From: Saccharolobus caldissimus
GTDB taxonomy: Archaea; Thermoproteota; Thermoprotei_A; Sulfolobales; Sulfolobaceae
NCBI RefSeq assembly: GCF_020886315.1
Contig: NZ_AP025226.1
Coordinates: 1,266,001-1,330,000 of the forward strand
DNA: 64,000 bases
Reading direction: 5' to 3'
Under the pieces are notes generated by a model that worked only from the letters and a program-made list of their open reading frames with translations, did no database searches and was not told where the DNA came from. The translations under genes and the position numbers were made by a program. This document shows, piece after piece, positions 1-9,640 of this stretch; within the stretch, counting starts at the first letter, position 1, and every line of letters starts with the position of its first letter.

Positions 1-1950
1 TTTAGCTATGATACCAAAAACTTTTTCCATAATCTCTGGCGAATATATACCCATATTTAAATCGTCTTCACACTTATCTAATGGCCTATCTAATGGGTCT
101 CCCCAACCTGGACCCCCACATTGCTTAAAATGTACTATATCATTTGACTTAAATTCTCTTGGGTAGATAGAAGAATAGTCCAACCTTTCAATTAATCCGC
201 TTATATATTTTTCCATCTCGGGCTCATTAGGATCATCACCTAATGGATAAGGTTTCTTTTCTTTAAAGAGTTCAGTTATATTAGTTTCATAAGCCATAAG
301 AGAATATTGACCAGCTAAAGGAGGATAACCTCCATTTAATCCATGCTCTATAAAGACTCTAGATGAAGAGTTATTATATAATATGGAGTCTTTAGAGCCA
401 TAAAATACCGCTATATGTTCAAAAGATGCACCACCTCTAAATTTTCCATAACCTGCAATATTTTTCTTAATTCTTCTAGCTAAATAAATAAAACCTCTTT
501 GATTTCTTTCCCATTCTTCTACATCACCCATATCAGCTTCTGGATTCCACATCGCATGTCCCCAATCTAAACCATCTCTTACCGCGTTAGCTCCTAAACC
601 TTGACTAGAAAGCTCAAATGTTGCTATAGGGAAATAAATATTAGGAGGATCACCAGTAGTTCCATCAGTAAATCCACCACCCTGAGGGGCATCCCATGTT
701 CCAGTATTCCCCGCAGATCCTTCCTCAACATATCCTCTCGCAAATGCTCCGTATGCAACCATCTTATGTAAACCTGACATTTGAGGTATTAAAAGCCACC
801 AAGGTACACTTCTACTATATATAGGGTTGGTATCACCTACCCAACTTTTTGGCGGTACATTAAATTTTACTGCTCTTACGAATCCTTCATTAATAAGTTC
901 AGAATATCCTAACAGTTGTGTCATTGTTACCCAGAATCCTCCCATTAATGGTGAAATTCCTCCATTTGAAAAATGCCAACCAGAGGGTGAGTTACCCTTT
1001 AAGTCCACAAATAACGTTCCATCTTCATTTACAGTTATTTCTAATGGTGCAGCATGTAAATAATCCTCTCTTGCAAAAGGTTGCCAAGCTTCTTTAATTA
1101 CATTTAATGCATTCCATGTTACACTTCTATATCTCCCTGGGATTAATCTTTCCTTAACCCTAGATATAAAGTCTCTTCTAGATTTTTCAATGGCTTCCCT
1201 AATTAATTCCATATAATTATCTACACCAATCTCCTCTACTATTCTTAACACTTCTCTCTTTACGATCTCATTTGCTGCTATTCTACTTTTATCGTCTAGG
1301 TCGTAAAATAGAGGAGTTCTTACACTTCTTCTGGACCTCTCATAATAATGAGGGAACATTTTCCCGTCACGGTATACTAATTCCTCTTCTGCGTAAAATC
1401 CATCTTCAAATCTTTGAGTAGCTGTTATGATATCATGTCCGGGTGAATTACCACCAATATCTACCTGGTGAATTACAGTACCTACCCAGCCTATTAACAT
1501 ATCCTTGTAAAATATTGGGGTTAATGTGTGAACGTCAGTTGTATGAACGTTTCCTAAAACTGGGTCATTACCTACAAAATGATCTCCATCTTTTATTCCA
1601 GGGTTTTCCTCATAATTCATCCTTATCATCCATTTTATTCCCTCAGACATTGTGTGTACGTGAACTAATATTCCAGTAGAGTGAACTATTGCATCACCCT
1701 CTGGCGTGTAAAGCACAGTACATGTCTCACCTATATATCTAGCTATGGGGGATGCAGCTATGTGTAATGCCAATTCTCTAGCTAGAACTACAATTGCTCT
1801 AAGTCTATATATTAAACGCTCCCATGTTAATGGATCTTTTTCGTATAACGGTAGTGATTTCAGTCCCCAATAATGACCAGTTTCTTGATATATTTTCTCT
1901 GAGTATTCTAATAGTTCCCTTAGAGTCTTTCCACCATATCCTATACCCAT
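1..1950 (-). CDS. Hydantoinase B / acetone carboxylase alpha-type subunit (HyuB family), 3' end outside window
   Basis: An open frame of 650 codons runs from an ATG at 1950 to the window edge without a stop, so the C-terminus is missing. The translation is a HyuB/oxoprolinase-B protein: it has GDHFVGNDPVLGNVHTTDV, then VIHQVDIGGNSPG, and near the end QCGGPGWGDPLDRP, all typical of the large subunit of N-methylhydantoinase, 5-oxoprolinase and acetone/acetophenone carboxylase. These enzymes work with an ATP-binding HyuA partner, which should lie beyond position 1 if the operon is complete. The gene is divergent from acetoacetyl-CoA synthetase (2113), which would consume the acetoacetate made by an acetone carboxylase. 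That favours a ketone carboxylase role over oxoprolinase, but this is context inference. A TTG directly before the ATG is an alternative start. Confidence 0.85.
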   Translation of the reverse strand, partial: MGIGYGGKTLRELLEYSEKIYQETGHYWGLKSLPLYEKDPLTWERLIYRLRAIVVLARELALHIAASPIARYIGETCTVLYTPEGDAIVHSTGILVHVHTMSEGIKWMIRMNYEENPGIKDGDHFVGNDPVLGNVHTTDVHTLTPIFYKDMLIGWVGTVIHQVDIGGNSPGHDIITATQRFEDGFYAEEELVYRDGKMFPHYYERSRRSVRTPLFYDLDDKSRIAANEIVKREVLRIVEEIGVDNYMELIREAIEKSRRDFISRVKERLIPGRYRSVTWNALNVIKEAWQPFAREDYLHAAPLEITVNEDGTLFVDLKGNSPSGWHFSNGGISPLMGGFWVTMTQLLGYSELINEGFVRAVKFNVPPKSWVGDTNPIYSRSVPWWLLIPQMSGLHKMVAYGAFARGYVEEGSAGNTGTWDAPQGGGFTDGTTGDPPNIYFPIATFELSSQGLGANAVRDGLDWGHAMWNPEADMGDVEEWERNQRGFIYLARRIKKNIAGYGKFRGGASFEHIAVFYGSKDSILYNNSSSRVFIEHGLNGGYPPLAGQYSLMAYETNITELFKEKKPYPLGDDPNEPEMEKYISGLIERLDYSSIYPREFKSNDIVHFKQCGGPGWGDPLDRPLDKCEDDLNMGIYSPEIMEKVFGIIAK

Positions 1951-2076
1951 CAAACTTATATTAGGAATAACGTACTATATAAATTTTACTTTATTTAAAA
2001 TAAAAAGCATACGTAAGAATATTAAAGTTCTATCAGAAGTTTCACTCAATTTGTTAATATCATTTTTAACCCTATG

Positions 2077-2090
2077 AAACTTTTATTAAC
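2077..2090 (+). promoter_or_regulatory. TATA-like promoter element of acetoacetyl-CoA synthetase gene
   Basis: The sequence aaacttttattaac lies about 26-30 bases before the ATG at 2113. This is the spacing of a leaderless Sulfolobales promoter (BRE-like A-rich bases then TTTTATTA). It argues against the longer frame that begins at 2074, because the box would fall inside that coding sequence. Confidence 0.5.
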
Positions 2091-2112
2091 CTATTTGGAT
2101 AAGATATATTCT

Positions 2113-4101
2113 ATGCCAGAAGTGTTGTGGAAACCATATGAAGACTTCATAAAGGAATCTACGATGGCAAATTACGTAGAGTGGCTAAAAAATAATGGAT
2201 ATGATTTTGATATTTCGTATGATCCAATGAAAAATATTGAATATTATAATAGGCTATGGAAATGGTCTGTTACAGAACTGGAAAATTTCTGGAAAACTAT
2301 ATGGGATTACTTTAATATAATTGCTCATACTCCTTATGTAAATGTTATGTCTTCTAGACAAATGCCTGGAGTTAAATGGTTCTCTGGATCTACGTTAAAT
2401 TATGTTGAGCATATTTTTAGAAATACTAAGGATAAACCTGCTATAATTTATAGAAGAGAAGATGGATTAAGGAAAATAATAAGCTGGAATGAAATGTTAC
2501 AACAAGTTTCTTCATTAGCCTCATTTTTAAAGCAATCAGGAGTTAAGAAGGGAGATAGGATAGTAGGGTATATTAGCCAAAGGCCAGAGGCAGTAATAGG
2601 TCTTTTAGCCTCAGCAAGTATTGGAGCTATATGGTCAGTTGCAGGATTAGAGTTAGGAGTTACTGCAGTAATAGATAGATTTAAGCAATTACAACCTAAA
2701 GTTCTCATAATAGCTGATGGATATGTATATAATGGGAAGAGAATAGATAAGAGAGAAGATGTAAAGAAACTTATAAGTAATTTACCCTCATTAGAGTTAA
2801 TAATCATTGTACCCTCATTAGATGAGAATTTTAACTATTATAGTGAAGGTAAGAAGGTAGTTAAATGGGATGAGATACATACAAAAGAGAAGATTGAATT
2901 TGAATTTGTAGATTTTAACTATCCTTTATGGGTAATATATACTTCTGGAACTACCGGAATACCTAAACCCATAGTTCACAGTCATGGAGGAATACTTATC
3001 GAGGCGTTAAAGGCTTCATTACATTTAAACCTCAGAGAAAACGACAGATTTCTATGGTACTCTACGCCATCATGGATGATGTGGAATGTGGTCGTAAATG
3101 CCTTACTCTATGGGTCAACTGTTGTATTTTATGATGGAAGTCCTATGTATAATAATTTAACTCCTTTATGGGAAATAGCGGAAAAGGAAGAGTTAACCTT
3201 TTTAGGACTCAGTGCACCTTTCATACACTCTTGCGTTAAATCCACATTAGAACCAGGAAGTCAATATAATCTAAAAAATCTAAAGGCAATAGGATCTACA
3301 GCTGCACCGTTAAGTGTGAGTGGTTTCGAATGGATATACAAAAAAGTTAAACAAGATATATGGTTAACCCCAGGAAGTGGAGGAACTGATGTAATGACTG
3401 CATTTGTAGGAGGATGTCCCATATTACCAGTTTGGTCTGGTGAGATGCAATGTAGATGGTTAGGTGCCAGTGTACAAGCATTTGATAGTGAGGGGAAACC
3501 AGTTATAAACGAAGTGGGGGAATTAGTAATAACTGAGCCTATGCCTTCAATGCCTATTTATTTTTGGGGAGATGATAACTATAAATGGTATAAGGAGAGT
3601 TACTTTAACTTATTTCCTAATGTATGGTGGCATGGAGATTGGATAATGATAACAGATAGAGGTACTGCAATAATCTACGGTAGATCTGATTCCACGATAA
3701 AAAGGAAAGGAATTAGAATGGGTACCTTAGATATATACAAAGTAGTTGAGTCAATTCCAGAAGTTCAGAATAGTATGGCAATTGAAGCTTATGATAACCT
3801 TATATTATACGTGGTACTTAAGGGAAATTTAACTCTTGACGAATCACTTAAACAAAAGATTAAAGATAAGATGAGACAAGAATTGGGTCCATATTTCATA
3901 CCAGATTATATTATACAAGTCCCAGATATACCTTTAACGCTAAACTTTAAGAAACTTGAGGTCCCAGTTAAGAAAATATTAATGGGATGGGACATTAATA
4001 AAGCAGTGAGAATAGACTCGATTTCTAATCCTGATGCCCTTTACACGCTTATAGAACTATCTAAGCCTATAATTGAAGAAATTAAAAGAAAAAGAGCCTA
4101 A
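2113..4101 (+). CDS. Acetoacetyl-CoA synthetase (acetoacetate-CoA ligase)
   Basis: A 662-residue adenylate-forming enzyme that activates acetoacetate to acetoacetyl-CoA with ATP and CoA in the cytoplasm. The N-terminus (MPEVLWKPYEDFIKES) and the segment KWFSGSTLNYVEHIF are the acetyl/acetoacetyl-CoA synthetase N-terminal signature. The phosphate-binding motif YTSGTTGIPKPIVHSHGG lies near residue 277, the hinge region GRSDSTIKRKGIRMG near 523, and a C-terminal lysine-containing motif LNFKKLEVPVKK near 610. Length matches the family (about 650). The frame is open from 2074, but 2113 fits the family N-terminus and the promoter at 2077-2090. It is divergent from the HyuB-type gene and convergent with the next ligase. 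Substrate is inferred from overall resemblance; a related beta-keto or short-chain acid is possible. Confidence 0.85.
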   Translation: MPEVLWKPYEDFIKESTMANYVEWLKNNGYDFDISYDPMKNIEYYNRLWKWSVTELENFWKTIWDYFNIIAHTPYVNVMSSRQMPGVKWFSGSTLNYVEHIFRNTKDKPAIIYRREDGLRKIISWNEMLQQVSSLASFLKQSGVKKGDRIVGYISQRPEAVIGLLASASIGAIWSVAGLELGVTAVIDRFKQLQPKVLIIADGYVYNGKRIDKREDVKKLISNLPSLELIIIVPSLDENFNYYSEGKKVVKWDEIHTKEKIEFEFVDFNYPLWVIYTSGTTGIPKPIVHSHGGILIEALKASLHLNLRENDRFLWYSTPSWMMWNVVVNALLYGSTVVFYDGSPMYNNLTPLWEIAEKEELTFLGLSAPFIHSCVKSTLEPGSQYNLKNLKAIGSTAAPLSVSGFEWIYKKVKQDIWLTPGSGGTDVMTAFVGGCPILPVWSGEMQCRWLGASVQAFDSEGKPVINEVGELVITEPMPSMPIYFWGDDNYKWYKESYFNLFPNVWWHGDWIMITDRGTAIIYGRSDSTIKRKGIRMGTLDIYKVVESIPEVQNSMAIEAYDNLILYVVLKGNLTLDESLKQKIKDKMRQELGPYFIPDYIIQVPDIPLTLNFKKLEVPVKKILMGWDINKAVRIDSISNPDALYTLIELSKPIIEEIKRKRA

Positions 4102-4118
4102 CTTTTATTATTAAGAAC

Positions 4119-5795
4119 TTATTCTATCATTTCTCTTTTTATGAAATAATCCTTATACTGTTCTCTTAATACCTTCTTATCGAACTTACCAGTACTGGTT
4201 TTAGGAATTGAATCTGTGAAAATTATTTCGGGTAATTGCCACTTTGCGAATCTCTTCGATAAATGTTCTAAAAGTTCTTCCTTAGTCACGTTATCCTTAT
4301 ACTCTGGTTTTACAACTATAAAAGCTAAAGGTCTTTCTTGCCATTTAGGATGAGGAACACCAACTACTGTAGCCTCAAGAACTTTAGGATGAGCCATCAA
4401 GAAGTTCTCCATATCTACGCTTGATATCCACTCACCTCCGCTCTTTATGAGATCTTTAAGTCTATCTACTATCTTTATATAACCGTACTGATCTACAGTA
4501 ACAGCATTGCCACTCTTCCACCAAATTTCATAACCCTCTCCTATGAAAGATTCGAACGTTCTTGGGTCGTTATAATATTCTTTAACCACCCAAGGTCCTC
4601 TCTCTAAAAGTTCTCCAACGGTTTTATTATCCCAAGGTACATCTTTTCCATCTGGGGTGACTACTTTTCTCTGAATCGGAAATACTGGAATTCCTTGCTT
4701 GGATTTTAACTCCTCATATTCTTCCTGACTTAACCCTAAATAGTACTTTATTATGTTTATATGGGATAGAGGTGTAGTTTCAGTTGACCCATAACCATGT
4801 ATTACCTCTATTCCGAACTCCCTAAGTCCCCTTATTAAGGCTAAAGGAGGCTCGCTTCCGCCTATAAGTACTTTTAAATTATTAAATTTCGGCTTATCTT
4901 TTAGTGACGATAAATAATTGTGAATAGCTATCCAAAGAGTCGGAACTCCATTAGATATTGTGATATTTTCGTTTATAAGCAGATCAATGATAGGCTTTAA
5001 GTTATCTAAACTGTATTGCCCAGGGAATACTTGCTTAGCTCCAACCATGGTAGCGGTAAAAGGCCATCCCCAGCCGTTTGCGTGAAACATAGGAACTAAC
5101 TGTAAAAGCGCATCATTAGTGTTTACGGGAACTGCTTGAATTACTGCCATAGAATGTAATACTATGGCCCTATGGGAATAATAAACCCCTTTAGGCATTC
5201 CAGTAGTACCGGAAGTGTAACAAGCAAAACAAGATGATTTCTCATCGATTATAGGGAAATCGTAATTAGGAGAGCTATTTTTAAGTAAGTCCTCATAATG
5301 ATAAACTTTAGAGATTTTAGTAGCTGGTGTTCTTTCTCTATCAGTCATAATTACTATCTTATCAAAGTTCACCCTATCATTAACTTTCTCTACTACTGGA
5401 ATTAATTGTTCATCCGCAAATACTACTTTAATCTTAGAATGTTTAGCGATATAAGTTAATTCTTCTGGTGATAGTCTGAAGTTCATCTCAACCATTATTG
5501 CACCAATGCCGCTTATGCCGAAATAGGCTTCAAAATATCTGTGAGTGTTAAATCCTAATACTCCAACTCTATCAGTAGGTTTAACTCCTAGTGATTCTAA
5601 TGCGTTTGCTAGTCTCTTTACCCTCTCATAAATGGTCTTATAATTAAATACCTCTAATGTACCATCTAATTTTCTAGACTTTATTTCCCTCTCTCCATAG
5701 TTTTCTGCAGCATGCTGAAGCAAATTAATTACATTCAATTGAAAATCATCCATCATTGTTGATGGTAAACCCTTTATGAAGACTTTAGCCATCAT
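4119..5795 (-). CDS. AMP-dependent acyl-CoA synthetase (fatty-acid / hydroxyacid CoA ligase type)
   Basis: A 558-residue ligase that adenylates a carboxylic acid and transfers it to CoA. It has CYTSGTTGMPKGVYYSHRA near residue 195, HGYGSTETTPLSH, the WWKSGNAVTVDQYGYIKIVDRLKDLIKSGGE stretch around the adenylate hinge, and the catalytic lysine motif PKTSTGKFDKKVL near the C-terminus. The hinge motif WWKSGN differs from the usual WxxTGD. It lies 17 bases beyond the convergent acetoacetyl-CoA synthetase and upstream, on the same strand, of nothing but a 349-base spacer from the fused hydratase/dehydrogenase gene. In Metallosphaera sedula 4-hydroxybutyrate-CoA synthetases (Msed_0394, Msed_0406) lie near the homologous fusion (Msed_0399), so 4-hydroxybutyrate is a candidate substrate. 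Medium-chain fatty acid is the alternative. Confidence 0.85.
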   Translation of the reverse strand: MMAKVFIKGLPSTMMDDFQLNVINLLQHAAENYGEREIKSRKLDGTLEVFNYKTIYERVKRLANALESLGVKPTDRVGVLGFNTHRYFEAYFGISGIGAIMVEMNFRLSPEELTYIAKHSKIKVVFADEQLIPVVEKVNDRVNFDKIVIMTDRERTPATKISKVYHYEDLLKNSSPNYDFPIIDEKSSCFACYTSGTTGMPKGVYYSHRAIVLHSMAVIQAVPVNTNDALLQLVPMFHANGWGWPFTATMVGAKQVFPGQYSLDNLKPIIDLLINENITISNGVPTLWIAIHNYLSSLKDKPKFNNLKVLIGGSEPPLALIRGLREFGIEVIHGYGSTETTPLSHINIIKYYLGLSQEEYEELKSKQGIPVFPIQRKVVTPDGKDVPWDNKTVGELLERGPWVVKEYYNDPRTFESFIGEGYEIWWKSGNAVTVDQYGYIKIVDRLKDLIKSGGEWISSVDMENFLMAHPKVLEATVVGVPHPKWQERPLAFIVVKPEYKDNVTKEELLEHLSKRFAKWQLPEIIFTDSIPKTSTGKFDKKVLREQYKDYFIKREMIE

Positions 5796-6144
5796 TTATT
5801 TATATAATTTAAGTATTTTAAGTATTTCTTCCACTTAATGTGAACACGTTGCTATTAAGGAGTTAATTAACTTTTAACGCCATATAAAAGGGATATGTTA
5901 AAAAAGTTTTTTATAATCTAATGCTACAGTCCCAAAAAAATTTAGGAAATTTTAGATTAATGATCAACTATTGTTTATTTTTAGCTTCTCTTTAAGTTAA
6001 CTCCTTAGTAGTAGTTACGTTAAGATATTTTCTACACTATCAGTTGAAGTAAAGTATAAATGTAAATAGAAAAGTATAAACCATCTTGAGATGATATTCT
6101 TAAATAGAAATAAGGAAAAATTAATTAAATTTTGAAATTATTTT
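5796..6144. other. Non-coding spacer, AT-rich
   Basis: No open frame of note was seen on either strand in these 349 bases. It must hold the promoter of the ligase gene (minus strand, start 5795) and the 3' end of the fusion gene. A weak inverted repeat pairs ttaaggagttaa at 5855-5866 with ttaactcctta at 5997-6007; its arms are 130 bases apart, so it may be chance in such AT-rich DNA. Confidence 0.4.
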
Positions 6145-8118
6145 TTACTTCCCTTTATATTTAGGTTGTCTCCTCTCAATGAACGCCTTCATACCCTCCT
6201 TAAAGTCCTCTGTAGTTGATAGAATTGTCAATTCTTGTGATGCTATCTGCAATTTGTCCAAATAGGAGTTCCTTATTGAGTTTATAACCCTCTTAATAGA
6301 CATGCTAGATAATGGCGCCACTCTCTTAACTTTCTCAACTATCTCAACTCCAGTTATCTCTAACTGTTCTGGAGGCACTACAATATCTACTAATCCCAAT
6401 TCCTTGGCTTGTTTCGCACTTAACCACTCTCCAGTTAACGCATATCTAGCTATTTTTCTACTTACGAATCCAACTCCCATTGATGACGCTAAGGGTGGTA
6501 AAGCTCCTATTAATCCTTCTGGTATTGCAAATGTAGCATCTTCACTAGCTATAACTATATCAAACAATATTAGGAGTTCCATTCCTCCGCCAAATGCTAA
6601 TCCGTTAACTTCTGCTATAATTGGCTTAGGGTAATTAGCTAGGGTATCTATTAATGGAGAGGATATCTTTTGACTCCACTCAATTACACTGGCTGTATTC
6701 TCCCAATAGTGCATCATTTCTATATCATCCCCTGCACAGAAAGCCCTACCTTCACCCGTAATGATAACAGCCCTAACATCCTTATCTTCCTTAGCCTTAT
6801 TGAAGGCTTGAGTTAACCCAGTCCACATAGCTTCATTTAATGCATTTAGTTTTTCAGCTCTTCTCATGGTTATTTTAGCGTAATCGTGAAGTTTTTCATA
6901 TCTTACTGGCCCAAAGTCTACTCTCTCGTAATTCCATTTAAAGAAACCTTCTCCAGATTTAACTCCTAATTTCTTCTGTTCTACCATTTCTTTAAGTAAT
7001 GGATCTGGATTATAATAATCGTTACCAGTATCATGGTATCTCTGTTCTAAGAAGTTTACTATGTTGTCTATTCCGAACTTATCGGCAAACGTTAAGGGTC
7101 CTTGAGGCCAACTCATTCCCTTAATCATTCCCTTTTCTATGTCCTCAGCACTACTGATATTGTTCCTAATCAACCATGCAGCCTCGTTTACTGCAGGAGC
7201 GATTATCCTTAAGGGATTTATTAAGTACATGTTATCAGTGGGGACTATTTTAGGTCTTTCGTAAATTTTACTCTTATATGTGTAAAACCCTTTTCCGCTT
7301 TTTACGCCTAATCTACCATCTTCTACCATCTTCTTTAAAACCTTAAAATGCGGAGGTTCCTTTTCACCTCTCTTTATAGCTTCTAATGCAGCGTTGTAGG
7401 AAACATCTATCCCAGTGAAATCTAAAAGTTCTAAGAAACCCATCGGCATTCCTAGTCTAAATCTGGTCATAGCATCTATATCCTCTTTCTGGTATCCCTC
7501 ATCGTACATTAAGATTGCCTCAGCGAAAGTCCTTCCATTTATCCTATTTATTAAAAATCCAGGAACATCTTTCTTAACAATAACATAATCTTTTCCTATA
7601 CTTTTAGCGAATTCAATAGTAATTTCTAAGGTTTGTTGGCTAGTCTTATTACCCATTATGATCTCAACTAGGGGCATTAATACTGGGGGATTCATGAAGT
7701 GAAGTCCTATAAATTTATCTTGTCTCTTAGTGGCCTCTGCAAGTGTAGAAATAGGTATTGTAGACGTATTAGTGGCAAATATGGCATTTGGCTTTACTAT
7801 TCCGTCTAATTCTGAAAATACCTTTCTTTTTACCTCAGAGTTCTCTACTACAGCCTCTATAATATAGTCGGCATCGGCGAAATCGCTAAGGTTAGTTGTA
7901 GGTTTTATTCTACTTATTATGGTCTCAACGCTTTCCTTAAGCTTTCCACTTTCCTTTAATTTTTGTAAACTCCATTTAATTTTTTCTAGTGCACTATTTA
8001 ATATATCTTGAGAAACATCACTTAAATATACTTGATATCCAGCTATAGCTGCAACTTCTGCTATACCGTGACCCATCGTTCCAGCTCCTACTACACCCAC
8101 TTTTGAGAATATGGGCAT
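6145..8118 (-). CDS. Bifunctional 3-hydroxyacyl-CoA dehydrogenase / enoyl-CoA hydratase fusion
   Basis: A 657-residue fusion. Residues 7-30 form the NAD-binding Rossmann strand with GAGTMG at 11-16; NTSTIPI and GLHFMNPP (His140, the family's catalytic histidine) follow; the 3HCDH C-terminal domain is present twice, as shown by two KSGKGF/KSGEGF motifs. From about residue 405 an enoyl-CoA hydratase domain begins, with oxyanion-hole motif GRAFCAGDD and both catalytic glutamates retained (GGGMEL and AIPEGL). It converts crotonyl-CoA or other enoyl-CoA through 3-hydroxyacyl-CoA to 3-ketoacyl-CoA. Domain order is reversed from bacterial FadB. The M. sedula counterpart (Msed_0399) serves the 3-hydroxypropionate/4-hydroxybutyrate cycle; beta-oxidation is equally possible here. 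It is divergent from the MmgE/PrpD gene. Confidence 0.93.
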   Translation of the reverse strand: MPIFSKVGVVGAGTMGHGIAEVAAIAGYQVYLSDVSQDILNSALEKIKWSLQKLKESGKLKESVETIISRIKPTTNLSDFADADYIIEAVVENSEVKRKVFSELDGIVKPNAIFATNTSTIPISTLAEATKRQDKFIGLHFMNPPVLMPLVEIIMGNKTSQQTLEITIEFAKSIGKDYVIVKKDVPGFLINRINGRTFAEAILMYDEGYQKEDIDAMTRFRLGMPMGFLELLDFTGIDVSYNAALEAIKRGEKEPPHFKVLKKMVEDGRLGVKSGKGFYTYKSKIYERPKIVPTDNMYLINPLRIIAPAVNEAAWLIRNNISSAEDIEKGMIKGMSWPQGPLTFADKFGIDNIVNFLEQRYHDTGNDYYNPDPLLKEMVEQKKLGVKSGEGFFKWNYERVDFGPVRYEKLHDYAKITMRRAEKLNALNEAMWTGLTQAFNKAKEDKDVRAVIITGEGRAFCAGDDIEMMHYWENTASVIEWSQKISSPLIDTLANYPKPIIAEVNGLAFGGGMELLILFDIVIASEDATFAIPEGLIGALPPLASSMGVGFVSRKIARYALTGEWLSAKQAKELGLVDIVVPPEQLEITGVEIVEKVKRVAPLSSMSIKRVINSIRNSYLDKLQIASQELTILSTTEDFKEGMKAFIERRQPKYKGK

Positions 8119-8200
8119 ATCTTAAATTATGCTATAAGGCTAATAAACTTTATTTTTGAAAATAGGAAAAGATATTAATTTTCTAGCAGAGAGGGTTTCT

Positions 8201-9640
8201 ATGGAATCCTTTTTAGAAGAGGCTAAGGAATGGGCTAATAACATTTCAATCTCTAAAGTACCCAATGACAGTTTAGAGAACGCTAAACTAATGATAATGG
8301 ATACTATATTCACAGCTTTAATATCCTCTAGGACGCATTGGGCTAAGAGGTTAGACTTATTTAACGTAAATTACCAGGAACTTTTCCCAATACTTAGTGT
8401 AATGTATGATTACGACTCTACATTACTATATTACGGACATTTAGGTCACGGAATAGTTTCCCCATTATTATTCTCAATTCCTAATGTTAATGTATCTGGT
8501 AAAGAGCTGATGGAAGCTGTAATATCCTCTGTAGAAATCTCCGCTAGGGTCGCAGCTTCCTTATCTGTCAGCAGAACAAGGGGACAATCAATGACATCAA
8601 TACATTCCCTCTCAACTGCAGTATTTCTCTCTAAATTATATAATCAAGATTTAAAAAATAGTATGGGATTATCCTTAAGTTATATGATAAAACCTACATC
8701 ACACGGTTTCGGAAGTCTGGGCAAATTGTATTCGGCCTCTTTAGGAGTTGAGATGGGCTATAAGGCTTTCAGATTAGCTAAATATCAGAACGTCAACGAG
8801 AATTTCCTGACGGATTTCTTAAAGCAGTATGGGGAATATTATCTTAAGGCCCCTTTAGGAGGTTTTAACAAAAGATGGCACGTAAATACTCTCTCTGTTA
8901 AAAAATATCCAGCATGTGCATATGCACAAACGTTAATAGAAGGTGCGTTAGAGATAAGTAAAGAGGTTAATCTGGATGAGATAAGTGAAGTTACATTAAG
9001 GGAGAACATGCTCACCTATTTCATGGATAAGAACCACGAAAGGATAGTCAATGAGGGCAATCCGTCATTTACCCTACTTCAATTTTACTCTCCTTACCTT
9101 TTAGCTGTTACAATTAAAGATAAGGGATTCGGAGTTACCTCTTACGATGAAAGACACATAAAAGACCCATTAATCTGGAAATTAGTATATAAGGTAAATA
9201 TACTTCATGACGTTAATCTTACAATTAAGCTATTAAACGAGCCTCTACCATTTGGTGTTGCAATAAATGAAATAGGAGCAGATTTTATTAAAAAATTCCT
9301 AGGAGATTTCGAATATAATTTAAGAGGGGTTGATTTAAATGAGGTAAATTTTGAGAAAACTAGAAAATATATGGGAATAATAATAGATGTAAAAACTAAG
9401 GAAGGTAGAAAAATAAGCGTAGAAAAAGAGATAGTTGATGGCTTTCATGGTACTGGTTTAGAAAAAAAGAGAGAAGTAGTTAATAAGAAATTCTTAGATG
9501 CTATCAAAGATAGTAACGAAGATGATCTAAAAAATATTTATAATATCTTATATAATCTGGAAAAGAGAGGAAATGATGAATTAAAGTTTATGTACAAGGT
9601 TTTAACAGAGGAAGTGAAGAGGGAATTACGTCAACAGTAA
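8201..9640 (+). CDS. MmgE/PrpD family protein
   Basis: A protein of about 479 residues of the MmgE/PrpD family, which includes 2-methylcitrate dehydratase, cis-aconitate decarboxylase and iminodisuccinate epimerase. Family features visible are the N-terminal helix and MDTIFTALISS, YGHLGHGIVSPLLFSIP, the AYAQTLIEGALEIS segment and the C-terminal charged region. The frame is also open from a TTG at 8156. The ATG at 8201 is preferred because the protein then starts where family members usually do and a GAGAGG stretch precedes it; 8156 remains possible. The last 53 bases overlap the convergent DAGK-type gene. A propionate or branched-chain breakdown role fits the neighbourhood, but the substrate cannot be read from the sequence. 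Confidence 0.8.
   Translation: MESFLEEAKEWANNISISKVPNDSLENAKLMIMDTIFTALISSRTHWAKRLDLFNVNYQELFPILSVMYDYDSTLLYYGHLGHGIVSPLLFSIPNVNVSGKELMEAVISSVEISARVAASLSVSRTRGQSMTSIHSLSTAVFLSKLYNQDLKNSMGLSLSYMIKPTSHGFGSLGKLYSASLGVEMGYKAFRLAKYQNVNENFLTDFLKQYGEYYLKAPLGGFNKRWHVNTLSVKKYPACAYAQTLIEGALEISKEVNLDEISEVTLRENMLTYFMDKNHERIVNEGNPSFTLLQFYSPYLLAVTIKDKGFGVTSYDERHIKDPLIWKLVYKVNILHDVNLTIKLLNEPLPFGVAINEIGADFIKKFLGDFEYNLRGVDLNEVNFEKTRKYMGIIIDVKTKEGRKISVEKEIVDGFHGTGLEKKREVVNKKFLDAIKDSNEDDLKNIYNILYNLEKRGNDELKFMYKVLTEEVKRELRQQ

Noticed and set aside
827-1063. Plus-strand short frames within 827-1679
   Set aside because: They are antisense to the HyuB-type gene, which has clear family motifs over the entire stretch.
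5855-6007. Inverted repeat taken as a small mobile element (MITE)
   Set aside because: Arms of only about 11-12 bases in AT-rich DNA with no target duplication; likely chance.
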